DNA of 11,031 nucleotides from Candidatus Mesolinea sp. GTDB taxonomy: Bacteria > Chloroflexota > Anaerolineae > Anaerolineales > Anaerolineaceae. A model generated the notes under the pieces. That model made no database searches, was not told the DNA's origin, and was given only the letters and a program-made list of their open reading frames with translations. Made by a program: the position numbers and the translations under genes. Of this stretch, positions 1 to 6,465 are shown in pieces; position 1 is the first letter of the stretch; each line of letters begins with the position of its first letter. Where the stretch lies: assembly GCA_003445715.1 (NCBI GenBank), contig DMCS01000107.1, positions 1 to 11,031 on the forward strand, in the 5' to 3' direction.

Positions 1-131
1 ATCTTCTTGAATATAAAGTTATTTTTTTTTTAATGTTCTGGGTATTTTCAACACCCTTGAAGCTTAATTATTGTGCAGGCGAGTTTTAAGGTAAGATATA
101 GCATTGAAATCTAGAACGCTTAGAGAATTTT
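1..131 (+). other. AT-rich 5' leader upstream of ffh
   Basis: No gene is visible here. The stretch is AT-rich and has a run of ten T at 22-31, without a convincing hairpin before it inside the window, so I do not call it a terminator. A weak promoter could lie at 71-76 (TTGTGC) with TAAGAT at 92-97, but the spacing is only 15 bp and each box matches the consensus poorly. The leader may carry the ffh promoter, but the sequence does not fix its position. Confidence 0.3.
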
Positions 132-1469
132 ATGTTCGAAACCTTAACCGATAAACTGAATAGTATCTTCCAAAACCTCAGGCGGCACGGCAAGCTGAGC
201 GAAGCTGATGTGGAGGCTGCCATGCGTGAAGTGCGCTTGGCATTGCTCGAGGCAGACGTCAACTATGGCGTGGTCAAATCCTTTACCCAGCGGGTTAAAG
301 AGCGCGCCATAGGTGCGGAAGTTTCCAATGCACTTAACCCTGCTCAGCAAGTGGTCAAAATTGTCAATGAAGAACTGATCAAGACCTTAGGCAGCGCCGA
401 ACCGCTCAACCTGAAGGGCGAGAAGCCCTATGTAATCATGCTTGTAGGCTTACAAGGCTCAGGTAAAACGACAGCAGCGGCAAAGCTTGCCAAAAATTTA
501 CGCTCTAAGGGGGAGCGTGTCATGCTTGTGGCAGCTGATATTTACCGCCCAGCAGCTATTAAGCAATTGCAAACCCTGGGCGAAAAGTTAGATATTCCAG
601 TTTACAGCCAGGAAGGCGCTAAGCCTGTGCAAATCGTACACGGTGCTTACGCAGCTGCCAAAAAAGGCGCTTATTCCGTAATGATTTTGGATACTGCCGG
701 ACGTTCCCAGCTCGACGACGCATTGATGGACGAACTAGTTGGCATTCAATCCACAATCAATTGCAATGAGATCTTGCTTGTCGTAGATGCCATGACGGGG
801 CAGGAAGCGCTCAATATTGCGCAGGGCTTTCGCAAAGCCATCCCAATTACAGGGCTGATTATGACCAAGATCGATGGCGATGCACGCGGCGGGGCTGCAA
901 TTTCTATTCGGGAAGTAACGGGCATTCCCATCAAGTTCCTGGGGACAGGCGAGAGTTTGGATGCCATTGAGGTTTTTGACCCCGCACGGATTTCCTCACG
1001 TATTTTAGGCATGGGCGATATGCTCGGATTGATCGAGATGGCAGAAAGCGCCTATGCCGAGCAGATCGATGTCAAAGAAACCGAACGCATGCTTTCAGGA
1101 GAATTCACACTGGAAGACTTTGCAAAACAGCTCAAACAGATGAAAAAGATGGGACCTTTAGGGTCGATTATGGAGATGCTGCCGGGGCAGTATAGCACTG
1201 TAGCGCGCAACGTAGATCATAATGAGGTAGAAAAGCAGCTCACCACAGTGGAGGCGATCATCAACTCCATGACCGTGCAAGAGCGGCGCAATCCTAAGAT
1301 CCTCAATGCCAGCCGGCGTAGGCGGATTGCTGCTGGTAGTGGTAAAACTGTGCAAGACGTAAACCGGTTGATGAAGCAGTATCAAGATATACAAAAGCTC
1401 TTGAAACAATTCCAAAAAACTGGAGGACGTGGTAATATAAACCGATTAATAGGTTCATCTCGGAACTGA
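132..1469 (+). CDS. ffh: Signal recognition particle protein Ffh (SRP54), GTPase
   Basis: The protein subunit of the signal recognition particle. It binds 4.5S/SRP RNA and the signal sequences of nascent membrane proteins, and docks on FtsY at the membrane in a GTP-dependent way. The 445 residues match the usual Ffh length (about 450). Visible parts: an N-terminal helical domain (1-95); a G domain with the P-loop GLQGSGKT (106-113), DIYRPAA (136-142), DTAGR (187-191), TKIDGDARGG (245-254) and GTGE (271-274); and an M domain from about 300. The M domain contains the SRP-RNA-binding helix-turn-helix, SMTVQERRNP followed by LNASRRRRIAAGSG (379-404). The ATG at 132 is the only reasonable start: an in-frame TGA lies at 105-107 and no other start codon lies between. 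The ribosome-binding site is weak (GAGA at 123-126). First gene of the visible cluster, with rpsP 87 bp downstream. Confidence 0.98.
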   Translation: MFETLTDKLNSIFQNLRRHGKLSEADVEAAMREVRLALLEADVNYGVVKSFTQRVKERAIGAEVSNALNPAQQVVKIVNEELIKTLGSAEPLNLKGEKPYVIMLVGLQGSGKTTAAAKLAKNLRSKGERVMLVAADIYRPAAIKQLQTLGEKLDIPVYSQEGAKPVQIVHGAYAAAKKGAYSVMILDTAGRSQLDDALMDELVGIQSTINCNEILLVVDAMTGQEALNIAQGFRKAIPITGLIMTKIDGDARGGAAISIREVTGIPIKFLGTGESLDAIEVFDPARISSRILGMGDMLGLIEMAESAYAEQIDVKETERMLSGEFTLEDFAKQLKQMKKMGPLGSIMEMLPGQYSTVARNVDHNEVEKQLTTVEAIINSMTVQERRNPKILNASRRRRIAAGSGKTVQDVNRLMKQYQDIQKLLKQFQKTGGRGNINRLIGSSRN

Positions 1470-1540
1470 TGAAAAGGATATGCTTCCTTCAGCATTCTCT
1501 CAACCTTTGAATCGGAGCCTGGATTATATTTTAGACATAT

Positions 1541-1546
1541 AAGGAG
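1541..1546 (+). promoter_or_regulatory. Shine-Dalgarno of rpsP
   Basis: AAGGAG lies 10 bases before the ATG at 1557, a strong site that fixes the rpsP start. Confidence 0.85.
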
Positions 1547-1556
1547 TAATAACTCA

Positions 1557-1907
1557 ATGGTACGCATTCGTTTACGCCGTGTTGGCTCGCGGCATCAACC
1601 GCATTATCGTGTGGTAATCGCTGACAAAGAAAGCCCTCGCGACGGCAAATTTATCGAGGTTGTCGGTCATTACAACCCAAGAACCGAACCAAGCACGATC
1701 GTTTTTGATGAGGAAAAGATTTATCACTGGTTAGATGTTGGCGCTCAACCCTCGGAATCCGTGGAAAAACTTTTCAAAATCGTCAAACTCGACGAGCGCT
1801 ATCAGCGCTTAAAAGCTGGCGAACCTCAGGAGACTTTACTGGCAGAAGCTGAAGAACTTTATAAAACCCGCGTGAAGGATCCTTCCACAACACACATTCA
1901 AGCCTAA
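1557..1907 (+). CDS. rpsP: 30S ribosomal protein bS16
   Basis: A small-subunit ribosomal protein that binds 16S rRNA in the body of the 30S particle and is needed early in assembly. The N-terminal part has the family signature: VRIRLRRVGSRHQPHYRVVI (2-21), then ADKESPRDGKFIEVVGHYNP (22-41) and the IYHWLDVGAQPSESV stretch (55-69). At 116 residues it is longer than the usual 80-90. The extra part is a charged tail (about 82-116) rich in Glu, Lys and Ala, which probably forms a helix and then a flexible end. The start is set by the AAGGAG site. rpsP next to ffh, khpA and rimM is the classic bacterial arrangement. Confidence 0.97.
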   Translation: MVRIRLRRVGSRHQPHYRVVIADKESPRDGKFIEVVGHYNPRTEPSTIVFDEEKIYHWLDVGAQPSESVEKLFKIVKLDERYQRLKAGEPQETLLAEAEELYKTRVKDPSTTHIQA

Positions 1908-1927
1908 GCACACCCACTGCAGGTGAT

Positions 1928-1956
1928 TTTCCAGGGTACCTCAACTCCTCTGGAAA
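1928..1956 (+). promoter_or_regulatory. Hairpin in the rpsP-khpA intergenic region
   Basis: TTTCCAG (1928-1934) is the exact reverse complement of CTGGAAA (1950-1956). Two more inner pairs are possible (G1935-T1949 as a wobble, G1936-C1948), leaving an 11-base loop. There is no T run after it, so it is not an intrinsic terminator. It could be an mRNA processing or stability element, or it could modulate khpA translation. Confidence 0.45.
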
Positions 1957-1985
1957 GGAAACAGCAAAGAGAAAGCAGAGCATAG

Positions 1986-2237
1986 ATGAAAGAAGATAAC
2001 CTGAGCGAATTGCTCGAATATCTGGCGAAATCCCTGGTAGAACACCCGGAAGATGTGCGCGTGCGCTCTCGTCGCAGTGGTTCCACGGTCTATCTGGATT
2101 TGATGGTTAATCCGGAAGATTTGGGGCGTGTAATTGGCAAACATGGCCGCATTGCCACTGCCACGCGTACACTCTTGCGCGTCGCTGCTGCCAGAAATGG
2201 GCAGCAAGTGACCATGAACGTCGTCGATACTGATTAA
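1986..2237 (+). CDS. khpA: KhpA, small KH-domain RNA-binding protein
   Basis: A single type II KH domain that fills the whole 83-residue protein. The RNA-gripping GxxG loop is GKHG (51-54), inside VNPEDLGRVIGKHGRIATA. Members of this family (YlqC/KhpA) bind RNA and in several bacteria pair with the larger KhpB/Jag protein to affect cell division and small-RNA function. The partner is not in this window. The start is well bounded because an in-frame TAG (1983-1985) lies directly before the ATG. The ribosome-binding site is weak (GAG in GCAGAG, 1975-1980), while a better AAAGGAA (1954-1960) is too far away and partly inside a hairpin. It sits between rpsP and rimM, as in many bacteria, and ends 14 bp before rimM. 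Confidence 0.93.
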   Translation: MKEDNLSELLEYLAKSLVEHPEDVRVRSRRSGSTVYLDLMVNPEDLGRVIGKHGRIATATRTLLRVAAARNGQQVTMNVVDTD

Positions 2238-2251
2238 AATTAATTTTTGAA

Positions 2252-2797
2252 ATGACCAATATGGAAAAATCACAAACAGGCTCTGGCGCGCTTGAGGAGC
2301 CTGTTTTCGTGTTAATAGGCCGCTTGCAACGGGTACACGGTGTACAGGGGGAAATTGCCATGCGTGTGCTCACGGATTTTCCTCAGCGCATTCGCCGTGG
2401 CAAGCAAGTGTTCCTCGGTGAAGCCCATCGCCCGATGAAGATTGAGAGCGTGCGCCCGAAGGCTGAATTGCTATTGTTGACTTTTAAGGGGATAACCACG
2501 CGCGAAGCAGCCCAAGAACTCACTAACCTTGAGGTTTTTGTAGAAACGCGTCATCTACCCAAATTACCAGAAGGTCATTATTACCACCACGAGATCTTGG
2601 GCTTAGATGTATACGAGGGCGACGTGCTTTTAGGCCAGATTAGCGAAATCATCGAGACAGGCGCGAATGATGTCTTTGTTATCCACCAAACGAGCGGGAA
2701 AGACTTGCTTATTCCAAATATTCCTGAGGTGGTATTGGCTATCGAATTAGAAGAAAAGCGCATGCTCGTCCACCTTCTGGAAGGCTTGAGGGGATAG
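2252..2797 (+). CDS. rimM: Ribosome maturation factor RimM
   Basis: Assists maturation of the 30S head, binding protein uS19 and free 30S subunits. There are two domains: the N-terminal RimM barrel (about 18-102), with the family signature IGRLQRVHGVQGE (22-34) and LTDFPQRI (40-47), and a C-terminal PRC-type barrel (about 108-178), with HHEILGLDVYEGD, GANDVFVI (137-144) and the closing LLIPNIPEVV (152-161). Length 181 is normal. The start is not certain. The ATG at 2252 has no Shine-Dalgarno; an in-frame TGA lies at 2231-2233. A GTG at 2309 (residue 20) has GAGGAG (2294-2299) at 9-base spacing but would cut into the first beta strand (PVFVLIGRL). I prefer the longer form because the residues before GTG look like part of the fold. 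Next to it lies dprA, not trmD. Confidence 0.95.
   Translation: MTNMEKSQTGSGALEEPVFVLIGRLQRVHGVQGEIAMRVLTDFPQRIRRGKQVFLGEAHRPMKIESVRPKAELLLLTFKGITTREAAQELTNLEVFVETRHLPKLPEGHYYHHEILGLDVYEGDVLLGQISEIIETGANDVFVIHQTSGKDLLIPNIPEVVLAIELEEKRMLVHLLEGLRG
2274..2307 (+). promoter_or_regulatory. Terminator-like hairpin inside the 5' end of rimM
   Basis: AAACAGGCTC (2274-2283) is perfectly complementary to GAGCCTGTTT (2297-2306), a 10-bp stem with a 13-base loop that runs into TTTT (2304-2307). It covers codons 8-19 of rimM as called here. It has the shape of an intrinsic terminator or attenuator, though the T run is short. The GAGGAG motif at 2294-2299 lies half in the loop and half in the stem. Function is inferred only. 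Confidence 0.45.
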
Positions 2798-2802
2798 CCT
2801 TG
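2788..2802 (+). promoter_or_regulatory. Ribosome-binding site and TTG start of dprA
   Basis: GAGGGG at 2788-2793 lies in the last codons of rimM and precedes the TTG at 2800-2802 by 6 bases. This supports TTG as the start and suggests translation coupled to rimM. Confidence 0.75.
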
Positions 2803-3894
2803 GACGAGCTGGAATACTGGCTAGCATTTAGCAGCGTGAAGGGCATCGGGGCAGTGCGTTTCCGGCGCCTTCTAGCTTATTTTGGGGAGCTTTCGCGAGC
2901 TTGGCAGGCTTCGCAGACTGAGCTTTTGGCGGCAGGGCTTACCGAACATATGATAGCTGCCATCTTAGAAAAACGCGAAACCTTAGAGATCGGTAGTTTG
3001 CAGGCTGCCTTAGCTGCCAAAGGCATTCAAGTGCTCACTTGGAATGATGCGGGTTACCCGCGCTACCTTAAGGAAATTAACCAACCCCCGCCGGTGCTCT
3101 ATTATCGCGGCAGTATTCTGCCCGAGGACGACTTAGCGGTAGCGATTGTAGGGACGCGCAGTGTGACGGCTTATGGTAGGCAGCTCACGAAAGATACAGC
3201 TGCTTATTTAGTTGGCAATGGCGTCACAGTCGTTAGCGGCTTGGCACGCGGGGTGGATGCTATCGCACATCAAACTGCGCTTGAGGTTGGTGGCAGGACT
3301 TTTGCTGTTCTCGGTTCTGGAGTGGACATTATTTATCCACCAGAGCATCGCAAGTTGGCAGAGCAAATCATTCAGCATGGCGCTTTGCTTAGTGATTATC
3401 CACCGGGGACCAAACCAGATGCGATCAACTTTCCCCCGCGCAACCGTATAATTTCTGGGCTGTCGCGTGGAACCGTGGTGATCGAAGCAGGGGAGAAAAG
3501 TGGTGCTTTGATTACGGCAAAATTTAGTGCGGACCAAGGCCGTGAAGTCTTTGCAGTACCTGGCTCGGTGCTCTCGTCCATGAGCCGCGGTACGAATAAC
3601 TTGCTGGCTGCTGGCGCTATTCCACTCACTAGCCCTGCTGTAATCTTGGAGAACCTTAATTTGCCTAAGCAGATAAGCCTGCCAAAGGCTGATGTGCCAG
3701 ATTTAGATGCCGAGGAAACGCGTGTGCTCAATGCCCTGGGGGCAGATACACTCCATATTGATGATTTATGCCAAAAGATGGATATAAGCATTGAAAAGTT
3801 GACTGCACAGCTCACGCTCATGGAATTAAAAGGTCTGGTTGTGCGGGTTAAAGGAATGGAATACGCCGCAGTTCAAAGCTGGAAGATCGATTAG
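2800..3894 (+). CDS. dprA: DNA-processing protein DprA (Smf)
   Basis: Binds incoming single-stranded DNA in the cytoplasm and loads RecA during natural transformation; it is also conserved in bacteria not known to be competent. 364 residues, a usual length. Domains: N-terminal helix-hairpin-helix/SAM-like region (1-65, with SSVKGIGAVRFRRLL); Rossmann-like core (about 75-290) with VGTR (117-120), SGLARGVD (146-153), LGSG (171-174), FPPRNRIISGLS (211-222), SGALITA (234-240) and VPGS (253-256); and a C-terminal winged-helix-like domain (about 300-358). The TTG start at 2800 has GAGGGG 6 bases upstream and lies 2 bp after the rimM stop, so the two are probably co-transcribed. topA downstream is a pairing also seen in Firmicutes. 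Confidence 0.96.
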   Translation: MDELEYWLAFSSVKGIGAVRFRRLLAYFGELSRAWQASQTELLAAGLTEHMIAAILEKRETLEIGSLQAALAAKGIQVLTWNDAGYPRYLKEINQPPPVLYYRGSILPEDDLAVAIVGTRSVTAYGRQLTKDTAAYLVGNGVTVVSGLARGVDAIAHQTALEVGGRTFAVLGSGVDIIYPPEHRKLAEQIIQHGALLSDYPPGTKPDAINFPPRNRIISGLSRGTVVIEAGEKSGALITAKFSADQGREVFAVPGSVLSSMSRGTNNLLAAGAIPLTSPAVILENLNLPKQISLPKADVPDLDAEETRVLNALGADTLHIDDLCQKMDISIEKLTAQLTLMELKGLVVRVKGMEYAAVQSWKID

Positions 3895-3936
3895 CTCGGA
3901 TTTGTCCCCTAAACTTATACAAAATAATTCTAGCGC

Positions 3937-3967
3937 TTGCAGCTGGTAAAAATGCTTGTGGTATCAT
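3937..3967 (+). promoter_or_regulatory. Possible promoter of topA
   Basis: An extended -10 box, TGG followed by TATCAT (3962-3967), matches TATAAT at five of six positions and has the TGn element. The best -35 is TTGCAG (3937-3942), a weak match at a long 19-bp spacing. This would start transcription about 30 bases before the topA TTG. The 110-bp dprA-topA gap fits an extra promoter inside a longer operon. Confidence 0.4.
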
Positions 3968-3992
3968 AGGTGCGTTTTTAAATAAGGTAGAC

Positions 3993-4007
3993 GAGGAGTT
4001 ATTTTTG
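3993..4007 (+). promoter_or_regulatory. Ribosome-binding site and TTG start of topA
   Basis: GAGGAG at 3993-3998 precedes the TTG at 4005-4007 by 6 bases. The next ATG (4020) would be 21 bases away and would remove the first cysteine of the N-terminal zinc ribbon, so the TTG start is favoured on both grounds. Confidence 0.8.
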
Positions 4008-6392
4008 GAAGCATATTGTATGAAATGTAAACAAAAGCGGGAGATGGTTAATCCCGTAGCAAGCTTTACAGTGAATGGCAAGCCAATTACCAAAGGGGAG
4101 TGCGCGGTGTGTGGCACCAAAGTTTCCCGCATGGGAATGACTGAAGCCCACGCAGGCTTGGAAAAACCAACTGCGCCTCCAATTACGAAGACGAGCAAGC
4201 CAAAAGCCCAAAAGCCGAAGAAGACCAAGGCAAAAAAGAGCGAGCAATCAAAAAAAGTTAAGAAATCGACCGAAAAGACACAAAGAGCATCTGGAAAAGA
4301 ATTAGTCATTGTCGAGTCGCCCGCCAAAGCTAAAACCATCAGCAAGTTCTTAGGGGACGAGTACACAGTGGTTGCGTCGGTGGGGCATGTACGGGATCTG
4401 CTTAAGTCTCAGCTGAGTGTGGACGTGGAACATGACTTCACGCCAAAGTACCGCGTCCCGAATGAAAAACGCCCCTTGGTAAAAGAAATTGCGCAAATAG
4501 CTAAGCAAAGCCCTAAAGTATATTTGGCAACTGATCCAGACCGCGAAGGTGAATCGATTGCTTGGCATCTGATGGATGCTGCAGGTATCCCACCGGAGAA
4601 AACCGAACGTGTGGTCTTCCATGAGATCACCATGGATGCGATCGTCAAAGCATTTGGACATCCGCGCAAAATCGATATGGACTTGGTCAACGCGCAGCAG
4701 GCGCGCAGAGTTCTCGATCGGCTGGTTGGCTATAGTGTCAGCCCGATATTATGGAACAAGGTGCACGGTGGGCTCTCGGCGGGCAGAGTACAATCTGTCG
4801 CACTGCGCCTCATCGTAGAGCGTGAGCGAGAGATTCAGGATTTTATCCCGCAAGAATATTGGTTAATTTCCGCAGTTTTTGCCCCAGAAGGCAGCCAAAA
4901 AACTTACACCGCTAAGCTAAAGAAAATCAATGGTGAAGACCTGGACTTGCCTGATGAGGATGCTGCCAATCAGGTTGTGAAAGATTTATGGCAAGCAGCT
5001 TACTGCTTGGATTCTATCAAGCAATCGCAACGGAATATCAAACCCTCTGCACCTTTCATCACCAGCACCATGCAGCAGGACGCCTCCAGGCGCTTGGGAT
5101 TTTCAACAAAAAAGACCATGGCAGTTGCTCAGCAGCTCTATGAAGGCATCGATATTGGCAATGGCGGTGAAACCGGTCTGATTACCTATATGCGTACGGA
5201 TTCGGTCCACGTATCTCCCAAAGCCATTGTTGAGGCGCGTGCCTATATTAAAGCCCATTTTGGGGACGAATACTTGCCCGAGCAAGTGCCACAATATAAA
5301 ACCCGAGCTGCGTCTGCACAGGAAGCCCACGAAGCTATCCGCCCAACCTCGGTAATGCACGAACCGGCTGCCATTAGGCAATATCTAACCAACGATCAAT
5401 ACCAACTTTACAACCTGATTTGGAAACGCTTTGTAGCTTCCCAAATGGTGCCTGCAATCCTTGAAACGACCACAGTCGAAGTCGAAGGAAAATTGGAGAA
5501 GAACAACTACCTTTTCCGTGCCACCTCAAGTAAGTTAATCTTCAAGGGCTTTAAGGCAGTTTATGAAGAAGCCAAAAATGAGGACGAGTCCGAACAGGAA
5601 GAAGAAGCGGAATTGCCCTTGGAGGAAATGGCAGAAGGGCAAAAGCAAGAGTTGATTAAGGTGGATCCATCGCAACACTTTACCCAACCGCCACCCCGTT
5701 ATAGTGAAGCATCGCTCATACAGGTTTTAGAAGAGAATAAAATTGGGCGTCCATCAACGTACTCTCCAATCCTTTCGACCATTCAAGCACGCGGTTACGT
5801 CACCATGGAAAAGAAACGTCTGATTCCCACAGAAGTTGGTTTTATCGTCAACGACTTACTCGTAGAGTACTTCCCAGCGATTGTGGATATCGGTTTTACT
5901 TCAGAAATGGAAGAGCAGCTGGATGAAATTGCAGACGGAAAAGTGGATTGGGTGGAGGTGATGCGCGAATTTTATGGTCCCTTTGAAGCCAGTGTAGCGC
6001 ATGCCAAAGAAAATATGCCCATGACCAAAATTGAACCGGAAAAATTGGGGCGAGAATGCCCACGATGTGGGCACGAGCTTGTATTGCGCAATGGGAGATT
6101 TGGCAAGTTTATTAGCTGCAGCAACTTCCCAACCTGCCGCTATACCGAAAGCTACTTAGAAACCATTGGGATCAAATGCCCCAAGTGCAAAGAAGGTGAA
6201 GTCGTACGAAAGCGCACCCGTAAAGGGAGGGTCTTCTATGGCTGCTCGCGCTACCCAGAGTGCGACTTTACATCTTGGAACCAACCGCTAGAAACAGCAT
6301 GCCCCAATTGCGGGGGAACGCTGGTGGCGCAAAATAAACACCATGCGCGCTGTTTAGATTGTGCCAATACCTACACACTAGAAGAGCTGTAA
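4005..6392 (+). CDS. topA: DNA topoisomerase I (type IA) with an added N-terminal zinc ribbon
   Basis: Relaxes negative supercoils by cutting one DNA strand through a 5'-phosphotyrosine link. 795 residues. Order of parts: a small four-cysteine ribbon (C5, C8, C33, C36; about 1-45); a Lys/Pro/Ala-rich linker (about 52-96); a Toprim domain starting VIVESPAKAK (101-110), with E104 and DPDREGES (177-184) as Mg2+ ligands; and the type IA core, with the active-site tyrosine Y395 in GLITYMRTDS (391-400). An acidic stretch (524-541) follows within the core. The C-terminal end has three zinc ribbons: C685/C688/C705/C711, C725/C728/C747/C753 and a short C766/C769/C783/C786. The core and the C-terminal ribbons are typical of bacterial TopA. 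The N-terminal ribbon and basic linker are not part of standard TopA; the ribbon resembles the small DUF5679 type (from memory). It follows dprA. Confidence 0.97.
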   Translation: MEAYCMKCKQKREMVNPVASFTVNGKPITKGECAVCGTKVSRMGMTEAHAGLEKPTAPPITKTSKPKAQKPKKTKAKKSEQSKKVKKSTEKTQRASGKELVIVESPAKAKTISKFLGDEYTVVASVGHVRDLLKSQLSVDVEHDFTPKYRVPNEKRPLVKEIAQIAKQSPKVYLATDPDREGESIAWHLMDAAGIPPEKTERVVFHEITMDAIVKAFGHPRKIDMDLVNAQQARRVLDRLVGYSVSPILWNKVHGGLSAGRVQSVALRLIVEREREIQDFIPQEYWLISAVFAPEGSQKTYTAKLKKINGEDLDLPDEDAANQVVKDLWQAAYCLDSIKQSQRNIKPSAPFITSTMQQDASRRLGFSTKKTMAVAQQLYEGIDIGNGGETGLITYMRTDSVHVSPKAIVEARAYIKAHFGDEYLPEQVPQYKTRAASAQEAHEAIRPTSVMHEPAAIRQYLTNDQYQLYNLIWKRFVASQMVPAILETTTVEVEGKLEKNNYLFRATSSKLIFKGFKAVYEEAKNEDESEQEEEAELPLEEMAEGQKQELIKVDPSQHFTQPPPRYSEASLIQVLEENKIGRPSTYSPILSTIQARGYVTMEKKRLIPTEVGFIVNDLLVEYFPAIVDIGFTSEMEEQLDEIADGKVDWVEVMREFYGPFEASVAHAKENMPMTKIEPEKLGRECPRCGHELVLRNGRFGKFISCSNFPTCRYTESYLETIGIKCPKCKEGEVVRKRTRKGRVFYGCSRYPECDFTSWNQPLETACPNCGGTLVAQNKHHARCLDCANTYTLEEL

Positions 6393-6403
6393 CCCCAAGA
6401 AAG

Positions 6404-6433
6404 TTGAACTGGTACGAATCCTGCATCTTTATT
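6404..6433 (+). promoter_or_regulatory. Possible promoter upstream of the two-TM protein gene
   Basis: TTGAAC (6404-6409) and TTTATT (6428-6433) are separated by 18 bp, each matching the consensus at four of six positions. A start site shortly after 6438 would leave out the left arm of the hairpin at 6419-6463. Modest support only. Confidence 0.3.
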
Positions 6434-6463
6434 TATGGAATTCCGATTGAAAGAGGTGCAGGA
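6419..6463 (+). promoter_or_regulatory. Hairpin that covers the ribosome-binding site of the 6466 gene
   Basis: TCCTGCA (6419-6425) pairs exactly with TGCAGGA (6457-6463). TCTTT (6426-6430) pairs with AAAGA (6450-6454), leaving a two-G bulge at 6455-6456 and a 19-base loop. The 12 pairs contain or flank the likely Shine-Dalgarno (AGAGG, 6452-6456) and end two bases before the ATG. It could lower translation of read-through mRNA from topA. No direct evidence beyond the sequence. Confidence 0.5.
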
Positions 6464-6465
6464 AC

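Noticed and set aside
22..31. Run of ten T as the tail of an upstream terminator
   Set aside because: The 21 bases before it form no convincing hairpin, and the upstream gene is not in the window.
1474..1495. Two overlapping small hairpins in the ffh-rpsP gap (AAGGA/TCCTT and ATGCT/AGCAT)
   Set aside because: Each stem has only 5 bp and no T run follows; this is within what chance gives in AT-rich intergenic DNA.
3396..3821. A 141-residue minus-strand open frame inside dprA
   Set aside because: Fully antisense to the conserved DprA Rossmann core; no plausible domain.
3848..4366. A 172-residue open frame on the minus strand across the dprA-topA junction
   Set aside because: It lies antisense to the dprA end and the topA N-terminal region, both of which have clear motifs and ribosome-binding sites. 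Its protein has low-complexity Phe/Leu runs, as expected from the complement of a Lys-rich linker, and no recognisable domain.
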